Positions 17,000 to 26,463 of a stretch of DNA of 64,000 bases are shown here, in pieces (positions within the stretch are counted from its first letter, which is position 1; every line of letters starts with the position of its first letter). Where the stretch lies: positions 1,364,001-1,428,000 of the forward strand of contig NZ_CACVAO010000001.1 of the NCBI RefSeq assembly GCF_902726645.1, given 5' to 3'. A program made the position numbers and the translations under genes. The DNA comes from Halobacillus ihumii (GTDB taxonomy: Bacteria; Bacillota; Bacilli; Bacillales; Halobacillaceae). The notes under the pieces are model-generated. The model was not told the DNA's origin. It worked only from the letters and a program-made list of their open reading frames with translations, and did not search any database.

Positions 17000-18597
17000 T
17001 CACCTCCTGATTCGTAAGGAATAATTAACGTAAAGGTTGTCCCGATCTCTGGAATGGAATCCACATCAATGGAGCCGCCCATTTTCTCCACACTCTGTTT
17101 CGAAAGATAGAGGCCGAACCCACGATGATTTCCTTCCTTAGTAGACACTCCTTTTTGAAAAATTTCCTCGTGTTGGTCTTCTGACATGCCGCTTCCCGTG
17201 TCCGACACGATAATCGTCAACAGGTCATCTATGTACGACAAACTCACATCGACTTGCTTCTGCGTACGTTCCCAAACACTATCAACGGCATTATCAATAA
17301 GATTCCCGAGAATCGTAATCAATTCATGGGTAATGGCAGGATCCCTGGGCTGCGGGATCACGGTTTCGCATTCAACAGTCAAATGCACATGCGATTCTCT
17401 GGCAGAGCTCATTTTGCCAATGACGAAACCAGCAAGCGCCGGATCTTTGATATCCCGCGTGACATTGCCCACTTCATGAGCCTGGTGATTCACCAATGTA
17501 CTAATAAAATGGTTCACTTCCTTATAATCTTCCATTTTAATTAACCCTAGCAGCACATGCAGTTGATTCATAAACTCATGTGATTGAGCCCTTAGCGTAT
17601 CGGCATACATCTGCACCCCCGTCAGCTGTTCCGCTAACTGATTGACCTCAGTTTTATCACGAAATGTGGCAATCGCCCCAACGACTTGATCCTGAACTAC
17701 TAAGGGAACACGGTTCGTGATGATCGAAACACCATTAATCGTTTGCTGCTCATCTAATTCCGTTACGTTTTCTTCGAGTACATGATCAAGCATCGTCCCT
17801 GGTAAAAAATCGTTAATTTTCATCCCGACCGGCTCCTGGTCCATCAACCCTGCCTTCTGGAAAATTTGACGGGCCGACTTATTTACGAGAACAATCGTTG
17901 CCCCTTTATCAATCGCGATAATGCCTTCGCGCACTGAATGCAGCATCCGATTTCGCTCTTCATGAATCCGTGCAATCGCATGCGGCTCAAGACCAAACAA
18001 GCTTTTCTTAATATAATCAGCTAAAAGTAGAGCCCCAATGATCCCCACGAAAACCCCCACAATCGAACCGATGATCACCCGCTGGTGGCTTTGTTGAATC
18101 GATTCCTGAACGGCTTGTAATGAAATCCCGACAGCTACAGCACCAATTTGATCCTGATTCTGATCATAAATCGGTGTGAAAGCCCGCAAAGACTTTCCTA
18201 ACGTGCCTTTTGACGAAGAAATATACTCCTCCCCCTGAAGAACGCGTCCCTCATCACCACCTACAAAGTGTTTACCAATTCGCTCAGGAACAGGATGTGA
18301 CTGGCGGATCCCATTCATATCCATCACCACAACGAATAAGACACCGGTTTCATCCTGAATCGTCATCGCATACTCCTGAATTTTATCTTGATCCACCTCA
18401 CCCTGTAACCCTTTTTTAACAATTTGAGATTGCGCAACTGTACGGGAGACGATTGTCGCTTTCTCCTCTAATTGATTACGGATATTTTCACTTGTGGAGT
18501 CAGTAATGAGGAGGTCCGTAATGATCAAAGACACGAGCACAACGAGGCAGACCAATAGCATGATAATGGTACTTAACTTAAATCGCGGCTGGCGCAC
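16996..18597 (-). CDS. CitA/DcuS-family sensor histidine kinase
   Basis: The 533-residue membrane kinase has a transmembrane helix at about 10-32, an extracellular Cache/PASTA-like sensor domain (33-170, with the ligand region RQSHPVPERIGKHFVGGDEG), a second transmembrane helix at about 175-195, a cytoplasmic PAS domain, then SPOB_a-type dimerisation (LRAQSHEFMNQLHVLLG, with H as phospho-acceptor) and an HATPase domain (LIDNAVDS, VSDTGSGM, GFGLYLS). This layout is that of citrate, malate and fumarate sensors. The start is GTG at 18597, preceded by GAGGTGAGA. Confidence 0.92.
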   Translation of the reverse strand: MRQPRFKLSTIIMLLVCLVVLVSLIITDLLITDSTSENIRNQLEEKATIVSRTVAQSQIVKKGLQGEVDQDKIQEYAMTIQDETGVLFVVVMDMNGIRQSHPVPERIGKHFVGGDEGRVLQGEEYISSSKGTLGKSLRAFTPIYDQNQDQIGAVAVGISLQAVQESIQQSHQRVIIGSIVGVFVGIIGALLLADYIKKSLFGLEPHAIARIHEERNRMLHSVREGIIAIDKGATIVLVNKSARQIFQKAGLMDQEPVGMKINDFLPGTMLDHVLEENVTELDEQQTINGVSIITNRVPLVVQDQVVGAIATFRDKTEVNQLAEQLTGVQMYADTLRAQSHEFMNQLHVLLGLIKMEDYKEVNHFISTLVNHQAHEVGNVTRDIKDPALAGFVIGKMSSARESHVHLTVECETVIPQPRDPAITHELITILGNLIDNAVDSVWERTQKQVDVSLSYIDDLLTIIVSDTGSGMSEDQHEEIFQKGVSTKEGNHRGFGLYLSKQSVEKMGGSIDVDSIPEIGTTFTLIIPYESGGE

Positions 18598-19399
18598 TGT
18601 GTCTCACCTCTAATTAGAAGTTGATAGCTAATGATATCGATGGGCGATATTCTCAATACAACAATTTCTATCTATAAGAACGAAATATAATTTCACCTAT
18701 TTGTTCAGAATTTACCTGAAATCTACGTAAAGCCATATAGTTCGCTATTCTATCACTTCTATTTTCCCTTCATTGTAGCACAAAGTCCCACATCCATTTA
18801 ACAATCTAGGATATCGATCCATGAAAGGAACAACTAAGGAAATAAAACACATCCTTACTTCTTTTGAAAAATATGAATGTTCCCAAGCAACGGTTCTGAG
18901 ACCCTTTTGGGGCTTTGTTTGATTTGATCGCAGCGTCTGCCGTCGAAGGATGTTGAAATAGATATTTCCCGGGAAATTATCATAATTTCTAAGAGAAATA
19001 TGTCAAAAAGACGACTGACAATGAAGCTCAGACGCTTTTTACACGAACATAGTTTATTAGGCGGCCCCATTTATTTATCATAGTGTTGATGAACGACCCG
19101 GCGTGAATTTATATTACGTTATAAATAAGCGAAATAAGCGTTATAGCTCATCTCAAGTCTGTTTTCGCTCATATTTTTCATAATAAGCTCGCTTTTCTTC
19201 CGTATCGCTCCCCTCCCTATCCATTTCGCTCACTTCCAAGCCATTTACGCTCGCCGTCTCCGTCATGGTAGTTATCGAAGCATCCAACAGAAAGCTTGCC
19301 ATACTATTCCGTAACCACACAAACCTTTAGTAACCATACATACCTCCCCGACGATTGGATAATCTAAATTTAAAACAGTTTTAACCAAGGCGGGGTCAC
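18598..19399. other. 800-bp intergenic region without a credible gene
   Basis: It holds the likely kinase promoter region, a perfect palindrome ATTTCCCGGGAAAT at 18964-18977, and the phased GCTC array at 19142-19260. The minus-strand frame at 18855-19070 has no ribosome binding site or recognisable domain and is not called. Confidence 0.6.
19142..19260. repeat. Phased GCTC array B3
   Basis: GCTC cores start at 19146, 19167, 19187, 19207, 19228 and 19249. Spacings of 21, 20, 20, 21 and 21 bp are exactly those of B1 and B2 although the unit sequences have diverged, for example TTTCGCTCACTTCCAAGCC. Confidence 0.85.
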
Positions 19400-19921
19400 A
19401 TGCACATTTTCATAACGATTTGGGCTGTAGCAGCAGCCTGGCGCTGGGCTGATTGGAGCCGGTTTCGTGAATTCCACGCGACAATGATCTACATGCCCGC
19501 AATGGATTTATTATATTTTTATTTTACAAACGACTACCCACTATGGACGGTACAATCACATTTAGGACTCCCCTACACAGGAATAGCATTATTATATACG
19601 TTTATTGTCTTTCCCTGTACGGTGATCCTATTTCTGTCCAACTATCCGGATACGGTGAGAAAGCAAATTCTTCATGTTGGAAAATGTGTTATGATTTATG
19701 TGGGAATTGAATGGATCTGGCTGCTCTTAAGATTTATAAAGTATGATAATGGTTGGTCATTGGGATGGTCATTCTTATTTGTGATCGTTATGTTTCCTAT
19801 GCTGCTGCTCCATTATAAGCGGCCTTTTCCAGCCTATATTGCTTCATTGATCATTATTATTTTCTTAATTTATTGGTTCAATGTACCTTGGGATTCCCTA
19901 CACGTTAATAAGGAGACATAA
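19400..19921 (+). CDS. CBO0543-family membrane protein
   Basis: The 173-residue protein has about five hydrophobic helices and the family start MHIFITIWAVAAAWRWADW followed by FHATMIYMPAMDLLYFYF. CBO0543 proteins are widespread in Bacilli and have no established function. A weak AAGGCGGGG ribosome binding site precedes the ATG. It is translationally close (2 nt) to a paralogous gene, so the two probably form a membrane pair. Confidence 0.75.
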   Translation: MHIFITIWAVAAAWRWADWSRFREFHATMIYMPAMDLLYFYFTNDYPLWTVQSHLGLPYTGIALLYTFIVFPCTVILFLSNYPDTVRKQILHVGKCVMIYVGIEWIWLLLRFIKYDNGWSLGWSFLFVIVMFPMLLLHYKRPFPAYIASLIIIIFLIYWFNVPWDSLHVNKET

Positions 19922-19923
19922 TT

Positions 19924-20406
19924 ATGGAAATCATAATGCTGCGTGTTTTTCTCTTTATTGGAATAGGACTCTTTATACTAGCTTTAAGGAGGCCACCACA
20001 AAAGGATTGGTTGTTAATTTATTTTATTTCAGCATACTTCGGAAGCTTTATAGGAGCTCTTGTAGTTGCACACAACCTCATTTCTTATCCAGTAACTTTT
20101 CTTAAACCACCCTTTCACTCAAGCGTTCTTTTTGAGTTTCTGTTATTACCCATAGTATGTACGTATTATTATCAAACATCTTACCAATCGGGTATTTTCG
20201 GACGTATTTGGCAAGCAGGGTTCTATAGTAGTGCTTTGACCATTATTGAATTCTTTTTAGAAAGATACACAGATCTTATCGAATACCATCAATGGAAGTG
20301 GTACTTTACTTTAATTACTGTGTTTACGTTTATGATTTGTGTGCGTTCGCTGATGTGGGTGATCCATAAGAAGGCAAGTACTTTGAAAAACTCGGAATCA
20401 CAGTAA
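19924..20406 (+). CDS. CBO0543-family membrane protein, second copy
   Basis: The 160-residue protein has five predicted membrane segments, with LLIYFISAYFGSFIGALVVA, FLLLPIVCTYYYQTSY and IIEFFLERYTDLIEYHQWKW as recognisable family stretches. It is distantly related to the preceding gene and begins 2 nt after it, with AAGGAG in the upstream stop region. No function is known. Confidence 0.75.
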   Translation: MEIIMLRVFLFIGIGLFILALRRPPQKDWLLIYFISAYFGSFIGALVVAHNLISYPVTFLKPPFHSSVLFEFLLLPIVCTYYYQTSYQSGIFGRIWQAGFYSSALTIIEFFLERYTDLIEYHQWKWYFTLITVFTFMICVRSLMWVIHKKASTLKNSESQ

Positions 20407-20430
20407 ATTTAATGACTTTCCTTTCCTATC

Positions 20431-20472
20431 AAAAAAACACCTTCAAACGTCATGATAACGCTTGAAGGTGTT
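20431..20472 (-). terminator. Terminator after the amidase gene
   Basis: On the minus strand AACACCTTCAAGCG and CGTTTGAAGGTGTT pair around TTATCATGA, followed by seven T residues. The structure may also stop the convergent membrane-protein transcript. Confidence 0.85.
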
Positions 20473-20478
20473 ACAATT

Positions 20479-21519
20479 TTAAAAATAATCCATAAGACCT
20501 TGGGTAATTGCTTCAGCTACATTAGCCTTATAACTTGCCGTCTTCAGCTTCTCCACTTCAATCGGATTCGAGAGAAAACCAAGTTCAACAAGAACAGATG
20601 TATCACTGTTCTCCCTCAGCACATGAAAGTCTCCAAACCTCACACCATCATTCTGCAGACCCGTGTGAGCCACTAACTGATCTTGAATTTGATCGGCAAG
20701 CCCTCTATCTGCATCTGAATAATAATACGTGCTAATGCCGCGGGCACTTGAGTAAATACTAGAGTTATAATGCAAACTAATGAAAGCGTGGGTGTTGTAA
20801 TCATTGCTGATGGCCACCCGCTCCTCAAGAGATAAATAACGGTCACTCGACCTCGTCATAATCACCGTCGCGCCTGCCTGCTGCAATTGTTCAGAGACAA
20901 TCTGAGCAGTTGGCAAAGTCATGTTCTTCTCGTGGCCGCCGTAATATCCTATAGCACCGGGATCATACCCGCCGTGCCCTGCGTCGAGCACCACGTTAAT
21001 ACCTTCTAACGAAGATGAACTCGGAGGCTCAGATGATGAACCGCTCGTGAGAAGCCAGCCTGCGATCCAGCCGCTGCCTCCCGACACCTGCACTTGAACC
21101 CAGTCATTGGACTTTTCGATGACTGTAAAAGTATCCCCGCGATAAACAAGTCCAAGACTGTCATGACCCGTTCCTGGACCAGTCCGCAAATGAGCCGCAT
21201 CTACACTGACGGTAACTTGTCCTCCTCCAGAAGAATTGGAGTCCGTCTCAACCAAATAGTATCCGGCAACCCAGCCCACTTGGCCATCATAATTAATGCG
21301 GGCCCAGCCATATCGATGCTCATAAACCGTAACCAGAGCCTGATCATCCAGCGAACCAATAACAGACGACTCAAGACCTGGCCCACTTCTCACATTCAGA
21401 TTAGTGGCTTCCACCCGATATGTAGTCCCTTCCTCAGCCGCAACCTTCGGGGTCAAAAAAGTGAACGCCATCATAAGACTGAGACACGCCACCATTAACT
21501 TAAAACTATTTTTCCTCAC
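20479..21519 (-). CDS. Secreted N-acetylmuramoyl-L-alanine amidase with two SH3b domains
   Basis: The 346-residue cell-wall hydrolase has a Sec signal peptide (1-28, ending VAAEE), two bacterial SH3 domains (about 32-95, starting YRVEATNLNVRSGPG, and 103-160, VTVSVDAAHLRTGPG), a Ser/Pro linker and an Amidase_3 domain (VVLDAGHGGYDPGAIG to VLVELGFLSNP). Zinc-ligand and catalytic residues are visible as H in DAGHGG, E in GHEKN, H in FISLHYN and E in VELGF. It cleaves the stem peptide from the glycan in autolysis or remodelling. Single gene, own terminator. Confidence 0.92.
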   Translation of the reverse strand: MRKNSFKLMVACLSLMMAFTFLTPKVAAEEGTTYRVEATNLNVRSGPGLESSVIGSLDDQALVTVYEHRYGWARINYDGQVGWVAGYYLVETDSNSSGGGQVTVSVDAAHLRTGPGTGHDSLGLVYRGDTFTVIEKSNDWVQVQVSGGSGWIAGWLLTSGSSSEPPSSSSLEGINVVLDAGHGGYDPGAIGYYGGHEKNMTLPTAQIVSEQLQQAGATVIMTRSSDRYLSLEERVAISNDYNTHAFISLHYNSSIYSSARGISTYYYSDADRGLADQIQDQLVAHTGLQNDGVRFGDFHVLRENSDTSVLVELGFLSNPIEVEKLKTASYKANVAEAITQGLMDYF

Positions 21520-21796
21520 AACAATAATAAAACCCTCACTCCTCTCTCCTCATTCTCTACTAACTAAAACTATAGAACCATAGCTTTAAGTTGGATTGGT
21601 CACAGTATTGTAACAATATTCTGCAAAACGTAACATATCTCTCCATAAAATTAATTCTAATAAACTAGTTTAGGAGGAAATAAAAGGATTTATTGGAAAT
21701 GTATACTGAATGAGGGGTACTTTTTCATTTGGCGTGAAGGGGTACTTTAAGCACATAAAGCGACCTGTTGACTCCTTAGGGAAAAGTCTTCGTCTT

Positions 21797-22284
21797 GAAG
21801 GGCCAAATCTTTGCCGCGAAGGGAAGAATCACTGGCTTGAAAGGCCGAACTCTTGCCTCGTAGGGAAGAATCACTGGCTTGAAAGGCCGAACTCTTGCCT
21901 CGAAGGGGAGAATCACCGCCCTGAAAGGCCGAACCCTGGCCTCGAAGGGGAGAATCACCGCCTTGAAAGGCCGAACTCTTGCCAGGTAGGGCAGAACCTT
22001 CGCCTTGAAAGGCCGAACTCTTGCCACGAAGGGCAGAACCTTCGCCTTGAAAGGCCGAATACTTATCACAAAGGGAAATACTCGCCGTGAACGGCTGAAT
22101 CCTTTGCCAATCGCCACCAAGAAAGATTCCTCGTCTTTAAGGGGCGAACATTTGCTCCGAAAGGGAGAACCTTCACCTTGAAGGGTCGAACCCTTGTCGC
22201 AAAGGGGAGAACTACCGCCTTGAAAGGCCGAATCCTTGCCGCGAAGGGGATAATCACTGCGTTGAAGGGTCGAATCCCTAAAGT
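21797..22284. repeat. 21-bp tandem repeat block, family C
   Basis: About 22 units of a 21-bp repeat with consensus GAAAGGCCGAACTCTTGCCTC fill this stretch. Units 1-13 (21797-22069) hold perfect 21-bp phase, then there is one 20-bp unit, a ~27-bp irregular patch at 22111-22137, and seven more phased units. Two unit types alternate (GCCGAACTCTTGCC and GGGAGAATCACCGCC), giving a 42-bp higher-order period. Because 21 is a multiple of three, all frames stay open and produce long repetitive frames on both strands. None has a convincing ribosome binding site or domain. Confidence 0.85.
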
Positions 22285-22344
22285 TTCGGTTAAAAAGTCT
22301 CCCTTATGGTCAAATAAATTTCCAACCCCCCATAATTGGAGGCA

Positions 22345-22380
22345 AAATAAGCGCCTGAGCAATATAGCTCAGACGCTTTT
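22345..22380 (-). terminator. Terminator of the IclR-catabolic operon
   Basis: On the minus strand AAGCGTCTGAGC and GCTCAGGCGCTT form a 12-bp stem with a TATATT loop, followed by ATTTTG. It lies 28 nt beyond the stop of the IclR gene. Confidence 0.8.
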
Positions 22381-22405
22381 CCCATGCACTTAGATTGTTA
22401 GAAGT

Positions 22406-23182
22406 TTATATCCCTAATTTATCCGTAATTTCCTTTGCTCCATTTACAATTTTATCTGTTAAGTCCTCGAAGTTATAATCATCCGCTCTTGCAGAAGGAA
22501 TAATAATAGTTAATGCTGCAAAAATGTTTGAAAACGGGTCAAATATAGGGGCACTAATCGAAGACGCTCCCTTTACTCTCTCCCCATGACTTGCAGCAAA
22601 ACCATTTTTTCTTATTTTGTTTAGATCCTCGGTAATGGCTTCCTTAGTTGATATCGTATTTTCAGTTATAACCTCTAAAGAAACATCATTTAAATAATTT
22701 TCTAATTCATCCTGATTAAAGTGGGCAAGCAATACCTTTGCAGATGCACCTGCATATAATGGTGAAGTTTGACCAACAAACGTTAACGCATTTAGCTCAT
22801 GTTTACTTTCAATGTTGTGGATACACTTTCTTTCCTTATTTTCAATGACACTCAAACTAACACTCTCCGTCGTTGCGGAGTAAATACGTTCCATAACGGG
22901 TTGAGCAATGGAAAGGAGACTTGAGTTCTTTTCCACTAACTCTGCAAAGAAGATAAAGTCTATTCCAAGCTGATAACGCTTATCTTGATCACTTTTTTGG
23001 AGCAGACCTTCCATGGTCAATGTAGAAAGAAGCCGTTGAAGGCTTGATTTTCCAATCCCCGTAAGTGAATGTAATTCAGTTAAGGTAAGTCTTTTATGAT
23101 GTCTTGAAAAAGCTCGCAAAATCTGTACTGCTCGATGTACAGTCTGCATGGAGTAATTCTTCTCGAAGTTTTCTTTATTCAT
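22406..23182 (-). CDS. IclR-family transcriptional regulator
   Basis: The 258-residue regulator has an N-terminal winged helix (AVQILRAFSRHHKRLTLTELHSLTGIGKSSLQRLLSTL, seen as HKRLTLTEL and GKSSLQRLLSTL) and a C-terminal IclR effector domain with GASAKVLLAHF, SHGERVKGASSISAPIFD and AALTIIIPS. IclR proteins bind small carboxylates or their CoA derivatives. It is the last gene of a seven-gene minus-strand operon and should control it, possibly through the repeats at 30557-30593. Start ATG follows AGGTGATATAA. Confidence 0.9.
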   Translation of the reverse strand: MNKENFEKNYSMQTVHRAVQILRAFSRHHKRLTLTELHSLTGIGKSSLQRLLSTLTMEGLLQKSDQDKRYQLGIDFIFFAELVEKNSSLLSIAQPVMERIYSATTESVSLSVIENKERKCIHNIESKHELNALTFVGQTSPLYAGASAKVLLAHFNQDELENYLNDVSLEVITENTISTKEAITEDLNKIRKNGFAASHGERVKGASSISAPIFDPFSNIFAALTIIIPSARADDYNFEDLTDKIVNGAKEITDKLGI

Positions 23183-23206
23183 TTATATCACCTATTTAGC
23201 TTATTA

Positions 23207-24427
23207 TCATCCATCCACTATTTTATCAAAAGCAGTGTATGAAATAACATGTTGTTTTCTTAATTCATCTAGTTCTTCCATACTGTACCCTAATTCCTCC
23301 ATTAATAACTCCTCTGTGTGTTCTCCTAATAGTGGAGGTGCGTACTTACTTGAGATATTTAAGTCGGAAAATCTCATTGGATTTTTTGTCATTTTAATTT
23401 CTCCAACGATAGGATGAGTAAGCACTTCTACGCTTTCTCTGGCCTGAACCTGGGGATGATCAAACGCTTGATCAATCGTATTCACTTTACCAGCAGGGAT
23501 TTTTGCCTGGGAGAGCAATTCCATCCATTCATCAGCCGTTTTCTTCTTCATCACTTGTTGAATCTTGGAAACTAACTCTTCTTCATTTTCTAAGCGCTTA
23601 TCATTAGTGCAATATCTTGGGTCTGTGGCCCACTCTGGATGGTTTAATAGCTTACATAATTTAACGTACAGACCATTATTTCCAGCACATAACATAATCG
23701 GATCGTCCTTACAGCGGAAAACCTGATAAGGTACGACATTATTGTGACTATTTCCCACACGCTTAGAGATTTTCCCAGCATTTAAATAGCCGCTCGATAC
23801 ATTAGCTAGACTGCTGATTTGGACATCTAGTAAAGATAAATCAATATGCTGCCCCTGGTTATTGAAGTCTCTCATTCTAATAGCGGACAAAATACTAAGC
23901 GCCACATAATTAGAGGTAAGAATATCAGCTATAGGCACACCAACTTTAGTAGGTTCTCCATCAGCATCTCCTGTAACATCCATTAAACCACTGATGGCTT
24001 GAATCACTGGGTCGAAACCAGGAGCACCTTTATCGGGACCAGTTTGACCAAAGCCTGTAACCGAACACATAATTAACTGATCATTAACCGTCTTCAAATA
24101 TTCATAGCCTAACCCTAGTTTTTCCATCGTCCCCGTTTTAAAGTTTTCCAGAACGACATCTGCTTTTTTTACTAAGTCTAGAAATACGTCTTTACCTTTT
24201 TCTTCTTTTAAATTTAACGTAATGGATCTTTTATTACGGTTAGATGAAAAATAATACGTACTCTCGCCGTTTACAAAAGGCCCCCACTCCCTCATACTAT
24301 CTGAGCCTGTTAACGATTCAACCCTTATAACATCCGCCCCCAGATCTGCAAGAATCATGGATCCTGCTGGAGCAGCATATACCCTGGACAAATCCAGAAT
24401 TCTTATATCTTCTAACGGTTGGTTCAT
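23207..24427 (-). CDS. CaiB/BaiF family (class III) CoA-transferase
   Basis: The 406-residue enzyme transfers CoA between acids. It shows the family start IRILDLSRVYAAPAGSMILADLGADVIRVE in pieces (LDLSRVYA, LADLGADVIRVE), NRNKRSITLNLK, and the catalytic-aspartate segment GFDPVIQAISGL. The partner acid is not predictable; in this operon it probably activates the imported carboxylate to its CoA ester before the two dehydrogenases act. The ATG at 24427 has AGGAG 8 nt upstream, while 24433 would be too close to it. Confidence 0.88.
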   Translation of the reverse strand: MNQPLEDIRILDLSRVYAAPAGSMILADLGADVIRVESLTGSDSMREWGPFVNGESTYYFSSNRNKRSITLNLKEEKGKDVFLDLVKKADVVLENFKTGTMEKLGLGYEYLKTVNDQLIMCSVTGFGQTGPDKGAPGFDPVIQAISGLMDVTGDADGEPTKVGVPIADILTSNYVALSILSAIRMRDFNNQGQHIDLSLLDVQISSLANVSSGYLNAGKISKRVGNSHNNVVPYQVFRCKDDPIMLCAGNNGLYVKLCKLLNHPEWATDPRYCTNDKRLENEEELVSKIQQVMKKKTADEWMELLSQAKIPAGKVNTIDQAFDHPQVQARESVEVLTHPIVGEIKMTKNPMRFSDLNISSKYAPPLLGEHTEELLMEELGYSMEELDELRKQHVISYTAFDKIVDG

Positions 24428-24438
24428 ATTCATCTCTC

Positions 24439-26424
24439 CTATAAGGTAAGTCGTTTACCCGAAGCTGTTCTTTCCGATTCTTCTTCTTTCCTGATACTAA
24501 ACTTCTGCATAACTGCTACGACGCCTATTAAAGCCACCCCAAGCAATCCAAACAATATCCCTGGGAAGATTAATAGGAATGCTGCCACTAACATGATTGC
24601 TCTTTGTAATAGGTTAGTTTTTATAAATAACCTCCCTTTTACCACTGATGCTAGGGCAATAACCCCTATAATAGCTGTTATGGCTGCACGTAGACTATCC
24701 CATGTGGAACCTCCATCAAAAAGGAGCACGGGGTTAAACAAGAAGAAAAACGGGACAATAAAACCAGCTAATCCTATTTTCAGGGATTCTATTGATACTT
24801 TTCCGGAATCAGTGCCAGCAATACCGCCTGCTGCATAAGAAGCTAAAGCTACAGGAGGAGTAATACTGGATAAGGCGGCATAGTAGAAAGCAAACATATG
24901 AGCAGCTAATGGTGCCACATTCATGGTGATAAGAATAGGAACAGCAATGGCTGCAACAATAATATAGGCAGCCGTCACAGGAACGCCCATTCCAAGGATA
25001 ATGCTTATAGCCATTGTTAATAACGCCGCTAAGAATACACTATCCCCAGCTAGATTTATAACATTATTGCCTACTACAAGGCCTAAACTAGTCAAACTTA
25101 CTGTTGCTATAACCACGCCTACAATCGCACACGCGATCCCAACGTTGATAGCTCCCTTAGCCCCTTCTTCAATAGACAATAAGATTGTTCTAAAATTCAT
25201 TCTCGTTGATTTTCTTAACCAACTAGCAGCTACAGTCGAAATTAATGCCCATATAGCTGCGAACAATGGAGTGACACCAGAAAATAAAGCGCCCACTAAC
25301 ACAAACAGCGGAATTAATAAATGGCCTCCATTTTTTAAAACCTTCATTGCATTAGGGATGTTTTCCTTGGATAAGCCTGATAGCCCCATATTTTTTGCTT
25401 CAAAATGTACGACCATAAATAGGGTTACATAATAAAGCAGTGCTGGAATTAATGCTGCCATCATAACCACTGTATATGGCACACCCAGAAACTGTGCCAT
25501 AATAAACCCAGCTGCTCCCATGATAGGGGGTGCTATTAACCCTCCTGTAGATGCTACCGCTTCTACAGCGCCGGCAAATTTAGGACTATATCCGGTTTTC
25601 TTCATCATCGGGATCGTAACCGTTCCTGTAGTAACAACATTTCCAACAGCACTTCCACTGATCATCCCCATGAAGCCACTGCCGAAAATAGCAACCTTTG
25701 CAGGGCCTCCTGCTGAACGTCCCGCAATGGTTAAAGCCAGATCATTGATAAAATCAGTAAAACCACTATTTTTAAGGAAGGCCCCAAAAAGCACAAAGAC
25801 AAAAATGTATGTGGCTGACACACCCAGGGCAATGCCAAAAATCCCTTGACTTCCCCAGAACATGACATTAATAACTCGTTCGACAGTAAATCCATAGTGT
25901 CCTAATAGGCCAGGTATATAAGCTCCGAAAAAATTATACAGAAGGAAAATGGCCGCAATGATAGTGAGTCCTTTTCCGGCAACTCTCCTACTTGCCTCAA
26001 ATAATAAGAGTACGGCAACCCCACCCACGAAATAATCTAGTGTTGTATTTATACCATTTCTTTCTAGAATAAAATTGTCGTACATTAAAATAAAATAGCC
26101 AATAGATCCAACCGACAAAATGACACAAATGACATCCCAGACCGTCGGCGCTACTCTATTTCCACTACTTTTCTTCGAAGCCGGATAAAGTAAAAAAGTT
26201 AATACAAGCAAAAACCCTAAGTGCCAGGCCCTAAACTTCACAGTCTCCATAACTCCATAACTACTCGTGTATAACTGAAATACAGTCCAGACAATACATA
26301 GAAGTAAAATGACTCTAGACATAACCCCTAAATAATTCACCTGTTTTACACCATCATCAGTATAATTAGATTCTGACGGTTGTTCGGAGTCCTTTACCTT
26401 CTTTCGTTTAGGCAGGAACTTCAT
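24439..26424 (-). CDS. TRAP transporter permease, fused small and large subunits (TAXI type)
   Basis: The 661-residue membrane protein fuses the 4-helix DctQ-like part to the 12-helix DctM-like part, as is standard in TAXI-type TRAP systems. Recognisable motifs are GSGFMGMISGSAVGNVVTTG, GGLIAPPIMGAAGFIMA and TPPVALASYAAGGIAG. It drives sodium-coupled import of the ligand delivered by the TAXI binding protein encoded just upstream. Gene order binding protein then permease then CoA-transferase suggests uptake directly coupled to activation. Confidence 0.92.
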   Translation of the reverse strand: MKFLPKRKKVKDSEQPSESNYTDDGVKQVNYLGVMSRVILLLCIVWTVFQLYTSSYGVMETVKFRAWHLGFLLVLTFLLYPASKKSSGNRVAPTVWDVICVILSVGSIGYFILMYDNFILERNGINTTLDYFVGGVAVLLLFEASRRVAGKGLTIIAAIFLLYNFFGAYIPGLLGHYGFTVERVINVMFWGSQGIFGIALGVSATYIFVFVLFGAFLKNSGFTDFINDLALTIAGRSAGGPAKVAIFGSGFMGMISGSAVGNVVTTGTVTIPMMKKTGYSPKFAGAVEAVASTGGLIAPPIMGAAGFIMAQFLGVPYTVVMMAALIPALLYYVTLFMVVHFEAKNMGLSGLSKENIPNAMKVLKNGGHLLIPLFVLVGALFSGVTPLFAAIWALISTVAASWLRKSTRMNFRTILLSIEEGAKGAINVGIACAIVGVVIATVSLTSLGLVVGNNVINLAGDSVFLAALLTMAISIILGMGVPVTAAYIIVAAIAVPILITMNVAPLAAHMFAFYYAALSSITPPVALASYAAGGIAGTDSGKVSIESLKIGLAGFIVPFFFLFNPVLLFDGGSTWDSLRAAITAIIGVIALASVVKGRLFIKTNLLQRAIMLVAAFLLIFPGILFGLLGVALIGVVAVMQKFSIRKEEESERTASGKRLTL

Positions 26425-26463
26425 CCTTTCACCCTCCTCCTCATAGCCGTGTCAACATAGAGC

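Noticed and set aside
18855..19070. 71-codon minus-strand frame
   Set aside because: No ribosome binding site, no family and it lies in a region rich in palindromes and repeats.
21710..22362. Long repetitive open frames on both strands over the 21-bp block
   Set aside because: They arise because 21 is divisible by three. No domain, start signal or codon bias supports translation.
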